Both the position numbers and the translations under genes were made by a program. This document shows, piece after piece, positions 45,915-54,002 of a DNA stretch of 64,000 bases. Numbering within the stretch: the stretch's first letter is position 1; each line of letters begins with the position of its first letter. The notes under the pieces were generated by a model, which saw only the letters and a list, made by a program, of their open reading frames with translations, did no database searches and was not told the origin of the DNA. Source of the stretch: Atlanticothrix silvestris CENA357. GTDB taxonomy: Bacteria > Cyanobacteriota > Cyanobacteriia > Cyanobacteriales > Nostocaceae. The stretch lies in contig NZ_JAECZB010000067.1 of NCBI RefSeq assembly GCF_016056295.1, positions 1-64,000 on the forward strand, written 5' to 3'.

Positions 45915-47870
45915 TTATGTCTCTGTCAGCCAATAAAATTGATATCCTTCTAGAGTAATGCAACTATCACATTGCTCTGGCTTTGTACCACTATATAAAT
46001 CAACAAACCTACTATAAACGTTAAAGCCTGTATTTCTAAGTGACTCTAAATACAAATATTGCGGATTTGCATCAAAGTTGGCGATGACCAGCACTTTTTC
46101 TGATGGACGTTGATGATTGAAACGAATAAAACATAGCAAGTGTTCATTCTCTAGGTGCAGCAATTCACGGTTATTAAAATCAGCAAATGCAGAAATTTCT
46201 TTACGGATAGCAATCATTTTTTTCATAGCACTGAATACTGTGTATTCCACCGTGCCTTGTTTTTTGCGTAAATCAGCTTTTTCCCAATTGATTTTAGGGC
46301 GGTGTACCCAGCGATTGTCATTGGTTTTGCTTAGATCATCAATATAACTGTAATCATTGAGTACAGCGATCGCATCGCCATTATAAATTAGAGGGATTCC
46401 TCCAAAAGATAGAATAATTGCGTGCATTAATAGAATTCTATTAATTGCAAGAGCAATCAAATCCTCATCAGCAATTTCCAGTGCAGATTCTAATCCAACC
46501 AAAGAAGCTAATGAACCACAAATACGCGCATCTCCTGTCGCTTCATTAGGCATGAACACCAGTCCCCTAGATGATGATGCCTCAAATTTACCGCTTAAGT
46601 AATCAACTAAAAATTTTCTATGCGCTCTTGGTTCATAACCAGCTACGCGAATATCGTGATCGTCAAAACCAAAACCAATGTCATCATGACAGCGCACATA
46701 ATTTAGCCAAGTAGCGCGTTCTAATTTGTTAGGCAAACTTTTGATGCCTTGGTAAAGTAGCTTAGTGTTTTTAGTTGCGACTCCATCCCATAATAATGCC
46801 ATTAAAGTAGCGTTATAAGCAATCTCGCATTCTTTGGCGGCGATCGCATCTTCGCCGAAATACTTAATTACTTCCACAGGGGCAACGATCGCTTCAGCGA
46901 TAAACAACACGCCAGGCGCAGTCACTTGACAACAATCTTTCATTAACTGCAAGATTAAATGTGCATTGCGCTCGTTTTGGCAAGAACTACCGATCTTTTT
47001 CCATAAAAAAGCAACTGCATCGAGTCGGAGAACATCCACGCCTTGATTTGCCCAAAAAAGAATAATGTCGAGCATTTCAATAAAAACCCTGGGATTGCTG
47101 TAATTTAAATCCCACTGATAATTATGGAAAACCGTCATCACCCATTTTTCCATCTCGGCATTCCAAGTAAAATTGCCCGGATCTGTTTCAGGAAAAACTT
47201 CTGGCATGTTTTGCTCAAACATATCAGGGATTTCTCTGTTTTCAAAAATAAAATAGTAATCTTGAAAACTGCGATCGCCCATCTTCGCTTTTTGCGCCCA
47301 TTCGTGTTCGTCAGAAGTATGGTTAAGCACAATGTCCAGAACCAGCAAAATATCACGCTTTCTGAACCCCTTAGCAATGCGACGAATATCTTCTAAATCA
47401 CCAACGCGATCATCAATTTGTCTAAAATCACTGATGGCATAGCCCCCATCACTTTGACCATTAGGACACATCAAAATCGGCATAATATGCACCATATTGA
47501 TGCCTAGCTCTTGAAAATAGCCTATTTTGTTCTCTAAATCTGCAAGGTTTTCTGCAAAACCGTTGGAATAAAGAGCCATCCCTACCCATTTTTGCGACAA
47601 AAACCAATTGTGATCTTGCTCACGTTGAATATCCAACCGCTCTAGCTCTGGAGAGCGATCAATATAGCCTTTCGCCATTGTTTCAACTAGCCGTAACATT
47701 TGTAGTTTAAAATCATCACGATGTCCGTATAGTGTAAAAAACAGCGAATGAATCGCGTAAAAATTCGCACCAAGACGGGTATAAAAATGCCGCAAATCTT
47801 GCCGACGAATTTCCGGCTTTAAATCATCCAGTATGGAATTTAACAGTGAGTGAGAAATTTGTTCGTACAT
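45915..47870 (-). CDS. Amylosucrase (GH13)
   Basis: Glycoside hydrolase family 13 enzyme, 651 aa, the amylosucrase length. The catalytic (beta/alpha)8 motifs are clear: DIVLNHTSDEHEW (region I), DVLRLDAVAFLWKKIGSSC with the nucleophile Asp (II), VLFIAEAIVAPVEVIKYFG with the acid Glu (III), and YVRCHDDIGFGFDD with the transition-state Asp (IV). DEHEW and the LWKKIGSSCQNERNAH string fit amylosucrase better than alpha-amylase. It uses sucrose to lengthen alpha-1,4-glucan and releases fructose, or hydrolyses sucrose, tying sucrose to glycogen stores. Sucrose hydrolase is the main alternative. No signal peptide: cytosolic. Confidence 0.85.
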   Translation of the reverse strand: MYEQISHSLLNSILDDLKPEIRRQDLRHFYTRLGANFYAIHSLFFTLYGHRDDFKLQMLRLVETMAKGYIDRSPELERLDIQREQDHNWFLSQKWVGMALYSNGFAENLADLENKIGYFQELGINMVHIMPILMCPNGQSDGGYAISDFRQIDDRVGDLEDIRRIAKGFRKRDILLVLDIVLNHTSDEHEWAQKAKMGDRSFQDYYFIFENREIPDMFEQNMPEVFPETDPGNFTWNAEMEKWVMTVFHNYQWDLNYSNPRVFIEMLDIILFWANQGVDVLRLDAVAFLWKKIGSSCQNERNAHLILQLMKDCCQVTAPGVLFIAEAIVAPVEVIKYFGEDAIAAKECEIAYNATLMALLWDGVATKNTKLLYQGIKSLPNKLERATWLNYVRCHDDIGFGFDDHDIRVAGYEPRAHRKFLVDYLSGKFEASSSRGLVFMPNEATGDARICGSLASLVGLESALEIADEDLIALAINRILLMHAIILSFGGIPLIYNGDAIAVLNDYSYIDDLSKTNDNRWVHRPKINWEKADLRKKQGTVEYTVFSAMKKMIAIRKEISAFADFNNRELLHLENEHLLCFIRFNHQRPSEKVLVIANFDANPQYLYLESLRNTGFNVYSRFVDLYSGTKPEQCDSCITLEGYQFYWLTET

Positions 47871-47952
47871 CGTATTGATCTTAAATTATCCTAAAATCCT
47901 CTAGTTATTTATATTGTTGACTAAAATTGACCGAGCGTTGGGACGATTATGC

Positions 47953-48389
47953 TTATTTTCCATTTGAAAACAGCGTTAGACAGCTAAGAGGCATCTTAAG
48001 ATGTTGGGATCCCCAGTTTTGAGAATAGTTAATAGAATACCCTGCTGTATCGGCAATTTGTGTATAGGTTTTATTCTGCCAAGCACCTTGAAGGATAACC
48101 GTCTCAATATCACTGATACCATTTCACGAAAAATTTGATACAGATTTAACCATTGAAAGGTTTACTTTATCTAGGTTTTTTAATTGCGAATTGCGTTAGC
48201 GCAGCGTAAAGCCTGCGGCATAGCTTCTCTACGAGACGCTAACGCGAACGCTTAGAGCGACGAAGGAGCGTCATTGCGTTAGCGCAGCGTTAGCGACGAA
48301 GGAGCGTCATTGTGAATTGGTATGAGTTGCCGTCCCAGTTTGTACTGCATAACAGCGTTAATAATTGCGATCGCGTAAGTAAAGCTCAA
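47953..48389 (-). pseudogene. Remnant of an N-terminal helix-turn-helix domain gene, split by a MITE
   Basis: Two pieces in order on the minus strand. Piece 1 (48389-48324, TTG start) reads MSFTYAIAIINAVMQYKLGR then Q-L; piece 2 (48114-47953) reads SDIETVILQGAWQNKTYTQI then A-D-T-A-G-Y-S-I-N-Y, after which similarity fades and a TAA ends it. Together they match the N-terminal domain that opens many cyanobacterial AAA/NB-ARC or TIR/WD40 proteins (L-S-D-I-x-x-x-I-L-x-G-x-W-x-x-x-x-Y-x-x-I-A). The junction falls exactly at MITE copy C. The effector part is missing. Confidence 0.6.
48116..48323. mobile_element. MITE copy C, with several nested GC-rich repeats
   Basis: 208 bp between ATACCATTTCACG and GTGAATTGGTAT. 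Its left part is nearly identical to copy B for about 75 bp; the right part has expanded by repeated GCGTTAGCGCAGCG and AGCGACGAAGGAGCGTC blocks, which appear twice. It separates the two pieces of the helix-turn-helix remnant. Confidence 0.78.
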
Positions 48390-48701
48390 AAAACATACTC
48401 TGCGTTTTTATCAAGAAATGATAGTAAAAATATTCGAGAAGACCCCACCACCGAATTAGTAGAACTATGGCAACCGGAGGGAGCAAGTTACTATAACGGC
48501 AAATTGATTTTACAGCCCCAGCAACGCTGGACACCAGAGCAAGAACTAGAGTTACTTGAATGGCATCCGATGTTTACTAGTAGGTGTCCTCAGTGTGGGT
48601 ATGAATTTGACCGCGACTACACATCACTGGTGCATTGGGATCGCGCGGAGTGTGGATGGATGATACCGTTTAGGGAAATTTCTTTAAATATGCCTTCTTA
48701 A
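48312..48701 (+). CDS. Zinc-ribbon-like protein of unknown function, start unclear
   Basis: An open frame of 129 codons whose last 75 residues look protein-like (LVELWQPEGASYYNGKLILQ, RWTPEQELELLEWHP) and carry CPQC with a further Cys (AECGW), a possible zinc site. The first part is doubtful: its GTG lies in MITE copy C, and the next 60 bp are the antisense of the helix-turn-helix remnant; there is no ATG/GTG/TTG later than 48327. So the true start may have been lost, or translation begins in the MITE. It overlaps the DUF4112 gene end by 4 bp, tail to tail. Confidence 0.5.
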   Translation: MNWYELPSQFVLHNSVNNCDRVSKAQKTYSAFLSRNDSKNIREDPTTELVELWQPEGASYYNGKLILQPQQRWTPEQELELLEWHPMFTSRCPQCGYEFDRDYTSLVHWDRAECGWMIPFREISLNMPS

Positions 48702-49120
48702 ACTTGGCTGAACTCACGAGAGTAAAGTTCATCAGAAATTTCTTTAAGTTCTGGTTCAACCACTGTCAAATGTTGCTCTAAAATTGCCAAATTACGAATA
48801 TTGGATTTATAGAAAGCATCAAATAAATCACCCACAAAAGGCACAGTACCCACTACTGTTTCTAAACCAACATTAAAAATCATTTTGGTTAAGTCTTGAC
48901 GTGGAATGCCGAGGCGGGTAGCTAAAAATATAATGTAAGCTGAAAACGCTGTACTGATTAAATCACCAGCACCTGGAACTAAACCGATAATTGGGTCTAT
49001 TCCAATATGAAAACCTGTTAGAGGGATGCGTATAGATGTATCCATCAAACGGCTGAGTTTGCGAATGCGATTTAGAGTAGCAAGGCGTTTAGCAGCGTCC
49101 ATAATTTCCGATATTTGCAC
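48698..49120 (-). CDS. DUF4112 membrane protein
   Basis: A 140-aa protein with the DUF4112 core: LDTSIRIP-like (here MDTSIRIPLTGFHIGIDPIIGLVPGAGDLISTAFSAYIIFLA) and NVGLETVVGTVPFVGDLFDAFYKSNIRN. The core has two hydrophobic stretches that could cross or dip into the membrane. It is widespread in bacteria; function unknown. Start MQISEIMDAAKRLA. Ends 4 bp inside the converging zinc-ribbon-like frame. Confidence 0.85.
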   Translation of the reverse strand: MQISEIMDAAKRLATLNRIRKLSRLMDTSIRIPLTGFHIGIDPIIGLVPGAGDLISTAFSAYIIFLATRLGIPRQDLTKMIFNVGLETVVGTVPFVGDLFDAFYKSNIRNLAILEQHLTVVEPELKEISDELYSREFSQV

Positions 49121-49508
49121 TACTTTTAAATTGCACTATTTTGAATTATTTGTCTTATATCGTTAGAAATAACAACTATGAATAAAAGCATCACCATATT
49201 TGAGGAAATTTCCAGATTTTGACCATAAGAGCGATCGCCTACTTTCCTCAGATTTACTAAAAGATAGGCTTTTGCCCAAATAAACACCATATATTTTGTA
49301 TGAATTTTGACATTCTAAAAAGGCACAGAGCTAACACCCTAGGAAAGCTTAAAATTTGTCTTTTTTATTCAAATTCAGCCAAATTGTGGAAAGCCCTTCC
49401 ATCACAACGCAAAATTGCCCCCTAATGCTTCAGAGGACGGCAGCACTGTAGTGATCGTTTGGGTGGGGATGGGGAGATGGGTTTAGGTTGGGGATGGATG
49501 GGGTACAG
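49121..49508. other. Gene-free region with a G-rich run
   Basis: About 390 bp between two minus-strand genes. Positions about 49459-49505 are very G-rich on the plus strand (GGGTGGGGATGGGGAGATGG and more) and could form a G-quadruplex or be a repeat. One HIP1-like site at about 49231. Nothing else is recognised. Confidence 0.45.
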
Positions 49509-49739
49509 CTAGTTTAAGTTTCCAGCTGATTTGACAACTTGTTTCAACTCTTCAAAGGTGATACTACCGTCTTTATCTCCATGCATAGCTAGCAATTCCT
49601 GGGGACTACTGACACCTGTTTCGGCTGAGATGATTGCGCTTAAGCCAGGGCTGAAAAAAAGCTCATTTATAGAAACTTTGCCATCAAGATCGGTATCCAA
49701 GGTATTAAAAAGAGATTGAAGCTCCTGTTCGGTTGCCAT
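49509..49739 (-). CDS. Small EF-hand calcium protein (CSE-like)
   Basis: A 76-aa soluble protein with two EF-hands: D-T-D-L-D-G-K-V-S-I-N-E (first loop) and G-D-K-D-G-S-I-T-F-E-E (second loop). The second loop is less regular at its first position (H-G-D-K-D-G). The size and the opening MATEQELQSLF resemble the calcium sensor CSE described in Nostoc sp. PCC 7120, thought to affect photosynthesis and heterocyst-related processes. It is read away from phoD, 130 bp apart. Assignment to CSE is from memory. Confidence 0.8.
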   Translation of the reverse strand: MATEQELQSLFNTLDTDLDGKVSINELFFSPGLSAIISAETGVSSPQELLAMHGDKDGSITFEELKQVVKSAGNLN

Positions 49740-49876
49740 AATTTTTTCAATTTTTTTAGATTGCTCTGCTTAAAGAATTATAGTTGTTTTGGAATAATCA
49801 ACACTTAACCTGATTGCAAAGAAGTATTAAAGTTGCGATGTTACATTGCGCTGTGGTTCAAAAACAAGGGGAGTGT

Positions 49877-51469
49877 ATGCAAAAGTTCAACTTTGATCGT
49901 TTGCTATCAAGTCGCCTGAAACGGCGACAACTTTTGATTGGGACTGGAGCCTTAACTGGTTTGGCGATCGCCAATCAATGGTCTAACAAAGTTCTCGCCC
50001 AGCCCCGATTTTCTGATTATCTCTTTAGTCTAGGTGTCGCTTCTGGTGAACCACTTCCAGATAATGTAGTGTTGTGGACGCGCCTAGCCCCCGATCCACT
50101 CAATGGTGGTGGAATGCCACCATATAATGTTCCAGTGCAGTGGCAGATTGCTACTGACGAAAAGATGCGGCGAGTTGTCCGCAGTGGCGTAAAAATGGCT
50201 ACTCCGGAATTTGGACACTCTGTGCATGTCGAAGTGCAAGGATTACAACCAGCCCGTTGGTATTGGTATCGCTTCAGAGTTGGTAATCAAGTCAGTCCTA
50301 TTGGACGAACTCGCACTGCTCCTAACCCGCGCGATCGCGTTGAGCGCTTCCGCTTTGCCTTCGCTTCTTGTCAAAACTGGCAAAGTGGTTATTATGCTGC
50401 CTACAAAAATATGGCTCAAGAGGATTTAGATTTAGTAATTCATCTCGGTGATTATATTTATGAAGGCGCACCGAGTACAACTGCACTGCGATCGCACGAT
50501 GGCAATGGTGAGCCATTTACCTTGGAGGAGTACCGTAACCGCCATGCTCTGTACAAAACTGACCCACACTTACAAGCAACTCATGCTGCATTTCCTTGGC
50601 TAGTCACTTGGGATGACCACGAAGTTGACAATAACTGGGCAGACGAAATTCCTCAAGATCCCGAAGTACAATCACGCTCGGTGTTCCTTGCCCGTCGTGC
50701 TGCTGCTTTCCAAGCATACTATGAACACATGCCACTGCGGGACTTCTCAAAGCCTAGAGGCCTTGATTTACAGCTCTATCGACGGTTGACTTTTGGTGAT
50801 CTCGTTGAATTCAACGTCCTAGATACCCGCCAGTATCGTACCAATCAACCCTGTGGTGACGGGCGTAAGCCGCGATGCGCTGAAGCTACTGACCCAACTG
50901 CCACCATGACTGGTTCCGAGCAAGAGCGATGGCTGTTTCAAGGACTCTCGCGCTCTGGCGCTCGCTGGAACGTCATGGCTCAACAAACTATCATGGCTCA
51001 GTTTGACTACAATACTGGAACTGAAGAAGTCTTCAACCTTGACCAGTGGGATGGTTATGTTGCCTCTCGCAATCGCATTCTCGGTTTCATCGAGCAGCGC
51101 CGCCCCTCGAACCCCGTAGTTATTACTGGGGACTGGCATTCTAGCTGGGTTAATGACCTTAAGGTTAACTTCGACGACCCCAATTCAAAAACAGTAGCGA
51201 CTGAGTTTGTTGGTACTTCAATCAGTTCAGGTTGTCCTTGGACATTTGATGTAGAAGCAGCATTGCCGGAAAACCCGTGGGTGAAATATTTCAATGGTAG
51301 ACTGCGCGGTTATGTCCGCTGCGATCTTAACCGCGATCGCTGGCGTACTGACTACCGATTGCTGCCTCAGTCTCAACCTACCGGAATTACAGTGTCCGAT
51401 CCTAATGCATCTGTCATTACAGCGGCTTCCTTCGAGTTGCCAAATCAGGGAATTGTAGTGCAAGTCTAG
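49877..51469 (+). CDS. phoD: PhoD-type alkaline phosphatase / phosphodiesterase
   Basis: Secreted phosphatase with a Tat-like signal (KRRQLLIGTGALTGLAIA), an N-terminal Fn3-like PhoD_N domain (FSLGVASGEPLPDNVVLWTRL) and the metallophosphatase domain: FAFASCQNWQSGYY, VIHLGDYIYEGAP, WDDHEVDNNWAD and VITGDWHSSWV. PhoD enzymes bind Fe and Ca and release phosphate from phosphodiesters and monoesters under phosphate shortage. The ATG at 49877 is preferred as it begins the signal peptide and has GGGGAG close by; an in-frame TTG at 49814 would add 21 residues. No Pho box was made out. Confidence 0.92.
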   Translation: MQKFNFDRLLSSRLKRRQLLIGTGALTGLAIANQWSNKVLAQPRFSDYLFSLGVASGEPLPDNVVLWTRLAPDPLNGGGMPPYNVPVQWQIATDEKMRRVVRSGVKMATPEFGHSVHVEVQGLQPARWYWYRFRVGNQVSPIGRTRTAPNPRDRVERFRFAFASCQNWQSGYYAAYKNMAQEDLDLVIHLGDYIYEGAPSTTALRSHDGNGEPFTLEEYRNRHALYKTDPHLQATHAAFPWLVTWDDHEVDNNWADEIPQDPEVQSRSVFLARRAAAFQAYYEHMPLRDFSKPRGLDLQLYRRLTFGDLVEFNVLDTRQYRTNQPCGDGRKPRCAEATDPTATMTGSEQERWLFQGLSRSGARWNVMAQQTIMAQFDYNTGTEEVFNLDQWDGYVASRNRILGFIEQRRPSNPVVITGDWHSSWVNDLKVNFDDPNSKTVATEFVGTSISSGCPWTFDVEAALPENPWVKYFNGRLRGYVRCDLNRDRWRTDYRLLPQSQPTGITVSDPNASVITAASFELPNQGIVVQV

Positions 51470-51512
51470 TAGTCTGGCAATGCAACACAACCCTCAAAAT
51501 GCGTTGTGATTT

Positions 51513-51658
51513 AACGTAAGTTCGACAAGTCTTATTTGACCTCTCCCCCAGCCCCTCTCCGACACGAAGAGGGGAGCAAAAAGCTAAATTTTTCGTTGCT
51601 CCTCCTTTTTCGTTTCGGAGAGGGAGGGAGTGAGTGAGAGGTTCATCGAACTCACGTT
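51513..51658. mobile_element. MITE with 13-bp ends and 5-bp target duplication
   Basis: Ends AACGTAAGTTCGA (51513-51525) and TCGAACTCACGTT (51646-51658) are inverted repeats with one mismatch; both are flanked by GATTT (51508-51512 and 51659-51663), a clean target-site duplication. The inside forms a long imperfect stem (CCCCTCTCCGACACGAAG against CGTTTCGGAGAGGG, with ACCTCTC near both ends). No coding capacity, so it would need a transposase in trans. Confidence 0.82.
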
Positions 51659-51706
51659 GATTTAATTACCAGTTTTTGAATAAGATTAATCTACTATAGA
51701 TGTTAG

Positions 51707-51727
51707 CCCTCGGTTATGAACCGAGGG
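51707..51727 (+). terminator. Hairpin CCCTCGGTT/AACCGAGGG
   Basis: Perfect 9-bp stem with a 3-nt loop followed by TTTCTG. It may end transcription from phoD, 240 bp upstream, or be a dispersed palindrome. The rest of the gap to 51882 shows nothing else. Confidence 0.55.
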
Positions 51728-51882
51728 TTTCTGTTGGTGGCTGGAGCCAAAACTGCAAAGCTAAAGGCATACACGAAACCTATAGAACCAGCCCCTTTAA
51801 GCGATTAGATAAAAAATCAGGCGTAATCTCAACTGTTACCGTAATATTTGAGTTGTTGGTTGGGATCAGATCGTGAGCCAAT

Positions 51883-52584
51883 ATGAACAAATCACATTTA
51901 TTGCATTTGATCAAGGACATTTATCAAGATTTATTACCTAGTTTACAAATAGAAAGTGTCAATCCCCGCGATCCCATCAAAGTCAAATATCTTCCACAAC
52001 CCTGGGGATTGCTGGGCAAAGGAAATTATGCAGCAGTTGTTGATCACCCTGACTACCCTGATTGTGTAGTGAAGATTTATGCTCCAGGACGACCAGGATA
52101 TGAAGAAGAAGTAGAAGTTTACCGTTGTTTAGGTTCTCATCCGGCATTCTCGGAGTGTTTGTATGCCGCAGATGGTTTTTTAGTTTTGAAACGGCTTGAT
52201 GGAACAACGCTTTACGATTGTATGCACTTGGGTTTACCAATTCCTCAGCAGGTAATACAGGACATCGATGAAGCTTTGGACTATGCTAGAAGTCGCGGAC
52301 TCCACCCTCATGATGTCCACGGTCGCAATGTCATGATGCACCAGGGCAAAGGGTTAGTTGTAGACATTTCAGATTTTCTACATCAAGAAGCCTGTTCAAA
52401 GTGGAATGATTTAAAAAAGGCTTATTACTGGTTATATCGTCCCGTGTTGCGCCCACTTCGATTGCGTGTGCCATACTCTGCTTTAAATATGCTCCGCAAA
52501 AGTTATCGTCTGGCAACTTCACTCAAAACTTTTTGTTGTCAATTAGTTTTAAAATTATCTTATTTTAAATATTTAAAACAGTAG
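51883..52584 (+). CDS. Protein-kinase-fold protein (small, atypical)
   Basis: A 233-aa protein with a reduced kinase fold: a glycine loop (GLLGKGNYAAVV), a lysine in CVVKIYAPG, a possible alphaC Glu (YEEEVEVYRCLG), a catalytic loop LHPHDVHGRNVMM in the place of HRDxxxxN, and DISDF in the place of DFG. These features are nearer to RIO/lipopolysaccharide-type kinases than to the Ser/Thr kinase at 2007. The C-terminal third is basic and helical. Probably a functional small-molecule or protein kinase; substrate unknown. Confidence 0.7.
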   Translation: MNKSHLLHLIKDIYQDLLPSLQIESVNPRDPIKVKYLPQPWGLLGKGNYAAVVDHPDYPDCVVKIYAPGRPGYEEEVEVYRCLGSHPAFSECLYAADGFLVLKRLDGTTLYDCMHLGLPIPQQVIQDIDEALDYARSRGLHPHDVHGRNVMMHQGKGLVVDISDFLHQEACSKWNDLKKAYYWLYRPVLRPLRLRVPYSALNMLRKSYRLATSLKTFCCQLVLKLSYFKYLKQ

Positions 52585-52602
52585 TTAATATACCGTGAAA
52601 GT

Positions 52603-52884
52603 GTGGGATGGCGAATATACTGTTGGGCTGAAGCTGTAGCGAATGGAGATAAAGTAACGCTGGTGGGGTTTGGGTCATTCGAGCGACGCGTTCACGAAGT
52701 GTGCCGAAGGTATCGCTCAGAGCGTGAGGGGCGTAATCCTAAAACCAATAAGGTAATGACTATTCCAGCTACTAGAAGGCCTGGATTGTTCATGGGAAGC
52801 TGTTTAAAGAAAAAGCAGCGTCAACTCAAAACTTATCTTTATATAGTTTGGTTTTTCCATGCCTACTTACTTATGTTCGGTTAG
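52603..52884 (+). pseudogene. Broken HU family DNA-binding protein gene with repeat insertion
   Basis: The middle of an HU protein is clear: EAVANGDKVTLVGFGSFERR, then EGRNPKTNKVMTIPATR. Between them, where HU has four residues (E-R-K-A), there are eleven (VHEVCRRYRSE) encoded by GTTCACGAAGTGTGCCGAAG and following bases, a small palindromic repeat type of this genome. After the IPATR the frame is lost: the usual end G-K-L-F-K-E-K-A-A is found in another frame (about 52795-52824). The N-terminal half of HU is absent. It therefore should not give a working protein. Confidence 0.82.
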
Positions 52885-52905
52885 TTAATTGAGCTTCTCT
52901 TCCCC

Positions 52906-53292
52906 TTACGCATGTTGATTGATTGTATTGTCTACATCAGCTAATGTTTCATACTGTTTAGAAGGCAACTTCTTCAAAACTCGCAGGACTTTCTCATCAA
53001 CGCCTGTTTCCTCAGCATACTTAACTAAGTCTTTTTTGCTGAGTGGATAGTTAACTGCAATCAAGTTTTTCTCTAATTGTACTAGACTGATCTTAGTAAT
53101 GAATATTTCGTCAACTAATTTGACCACATCAGCCAGGGTTTCATATTGTTGAGAAGGCAACTTTTTCAAAACTCGCAAGACTTTCTCATCAATACCTTTT
53201 TCTTCAGCATACTTAACCAAGCTTTTCTTGCTAAGGGGATAGTTAACTTGGTTCAAATTTTTTTGTAGCTGCACTGGATTCAATTTAGTCAT
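52906..53292 (-). CDS. Duplicated DUF2795 protein
   Basis: Two DUF2795 domains in tandem, residues about 3-62 and 66-125. Each has the pattern VNYPLSKK-x-LVKYAEE-x-G-x-DEKVLRVLKKLPS-x-QYETLADV, with few differences between copies, so the duplication is recent or under conversion. DUF2795 is a small helical domain with no firm role, common in stress-related genes. ATG start preceded by AAGGAGA. The neighbours (HU remnant, Excalibur peptide) give no functional hint. Confidence 0.8.
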   Translation of the reverse strand: MTKLNPVQLQKNLNQVNYPLSKKSLVKYAEEKGIDEKVLRVLKKLPSQQYETLADVVKLVDEIFITKISLVQLEKNLIAVNYPLSKKDLVKYAEETGVDEKVLRVLKKLPSKQYETLADVDNTINQHA

Positions 53293-53652
53293 AATAAATC
53301 TCCTTGTGATCTGACGCTGTGGAGTCGGTGAAGAGAGTGAAAAAAATCAGTAAAAGTCAGCTTGCCCAATTATACAGAGTAGTTGGTTGAGGAAGATGTA
53401 GCCCATACACACCTGTCTCTGTTAGCTTTTGTAGATTAATTTGATTCGAGTAGTACCGGATTTGCAAGCGAGTTTTCCTATCTTCAAATAAATATTTTAG
53501 ATATATGCAATCAGTTATATTAATCTTTTTTCAGTTTGTTCAGCTTCAGTAATAGTTTGTCCTAAAAAAAATTTTGCATCATCGACTTGCCCAGTATTTA
53601 AGCAAACATAAACAATTTCTCACCATTATAGTAAATCTATAAACTGTTTTTT
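53293..53652. other. Gene-free region
   Basis: 360 bp of AT-rich sequence between the DUF2795 gene and the Excalibur-domain gene. No gene, RNA or repeat is recognised; it must hold the DUF2795 promoter. Confidence 0.4.
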
Positions 53653-53874
53653 GTGACTGACTATGGCAAATCATCGAGAGGTAAGAAAAATACTCAGCCT
53701 ACGACAAAACGATCGCCAGTACAACAATGCGACAAAGCTTACCCCAATATTTGCATTTCACCCAACTCAGCAGATTTGAATTGCTCTGATATTCCCTACC
53801 GCAGATTTAAAGTGATTCCACCAGATCCGCATGGATGTGATAGAGATAGGGATGGCATAGGTTGCGAACGGTGA
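53653..53874 (+). CDS. Orphan Excalibur calcium-binding domain peptide
   Basis: A 73-aa frame (GTG start) consisting of a basic Ser/Lys/Thr-rich start and one Excalibur-type domain: C-D-K-A-Y-P-N-I-C-I, A-D-L-N-C-S-D-I-P-Y-R-R-F and the D-R-D-R-D-G-I-G-C-E calcium motif with four Cys. The domain usually sits at the C-terminus of exported nucleases, but here neither nuclease domain nor signal peptide is present. Two in-frame stops (TAG TAA) lie just upstream, so it is either a stand-alone peptide or the surviving end of a decayed nuclease gene. Confidence 0.6.
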   Translation: MTDYGKSSRGKKNTQPTTKRSPVQQCDKAYPNICISPNSADLNCSDIPYRRFKVIPPDPHGCDRDRDGIGCER

Positions 53875-54002
53875 CTATGCCAAAACATAGCTTTTGTTGA
53901 TGGGCTAATAAGACTATTCAACTAATCCAAGTAATAATCGAATCGTCCTCATCTTTTAAAAATTAAGCTCTTAATGCTAGGTTGTTTAACCTAATTTTAT
54001 TT

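Noticed and set aside
45659-45958. 99-codon frame on the plus strand between MATE and amylosucrase
   Set aside because: Its first part is MITE copy B and the end overlaps amylosucrase antisense.
52603-52884. Intact 93-aa HU-like gene
   Set aside because: The HU core is there, but the N-terminal half is missing, a repeat replaces part of the beta-arm, and the C-terminal motif is in another frame; called a pseudogene.
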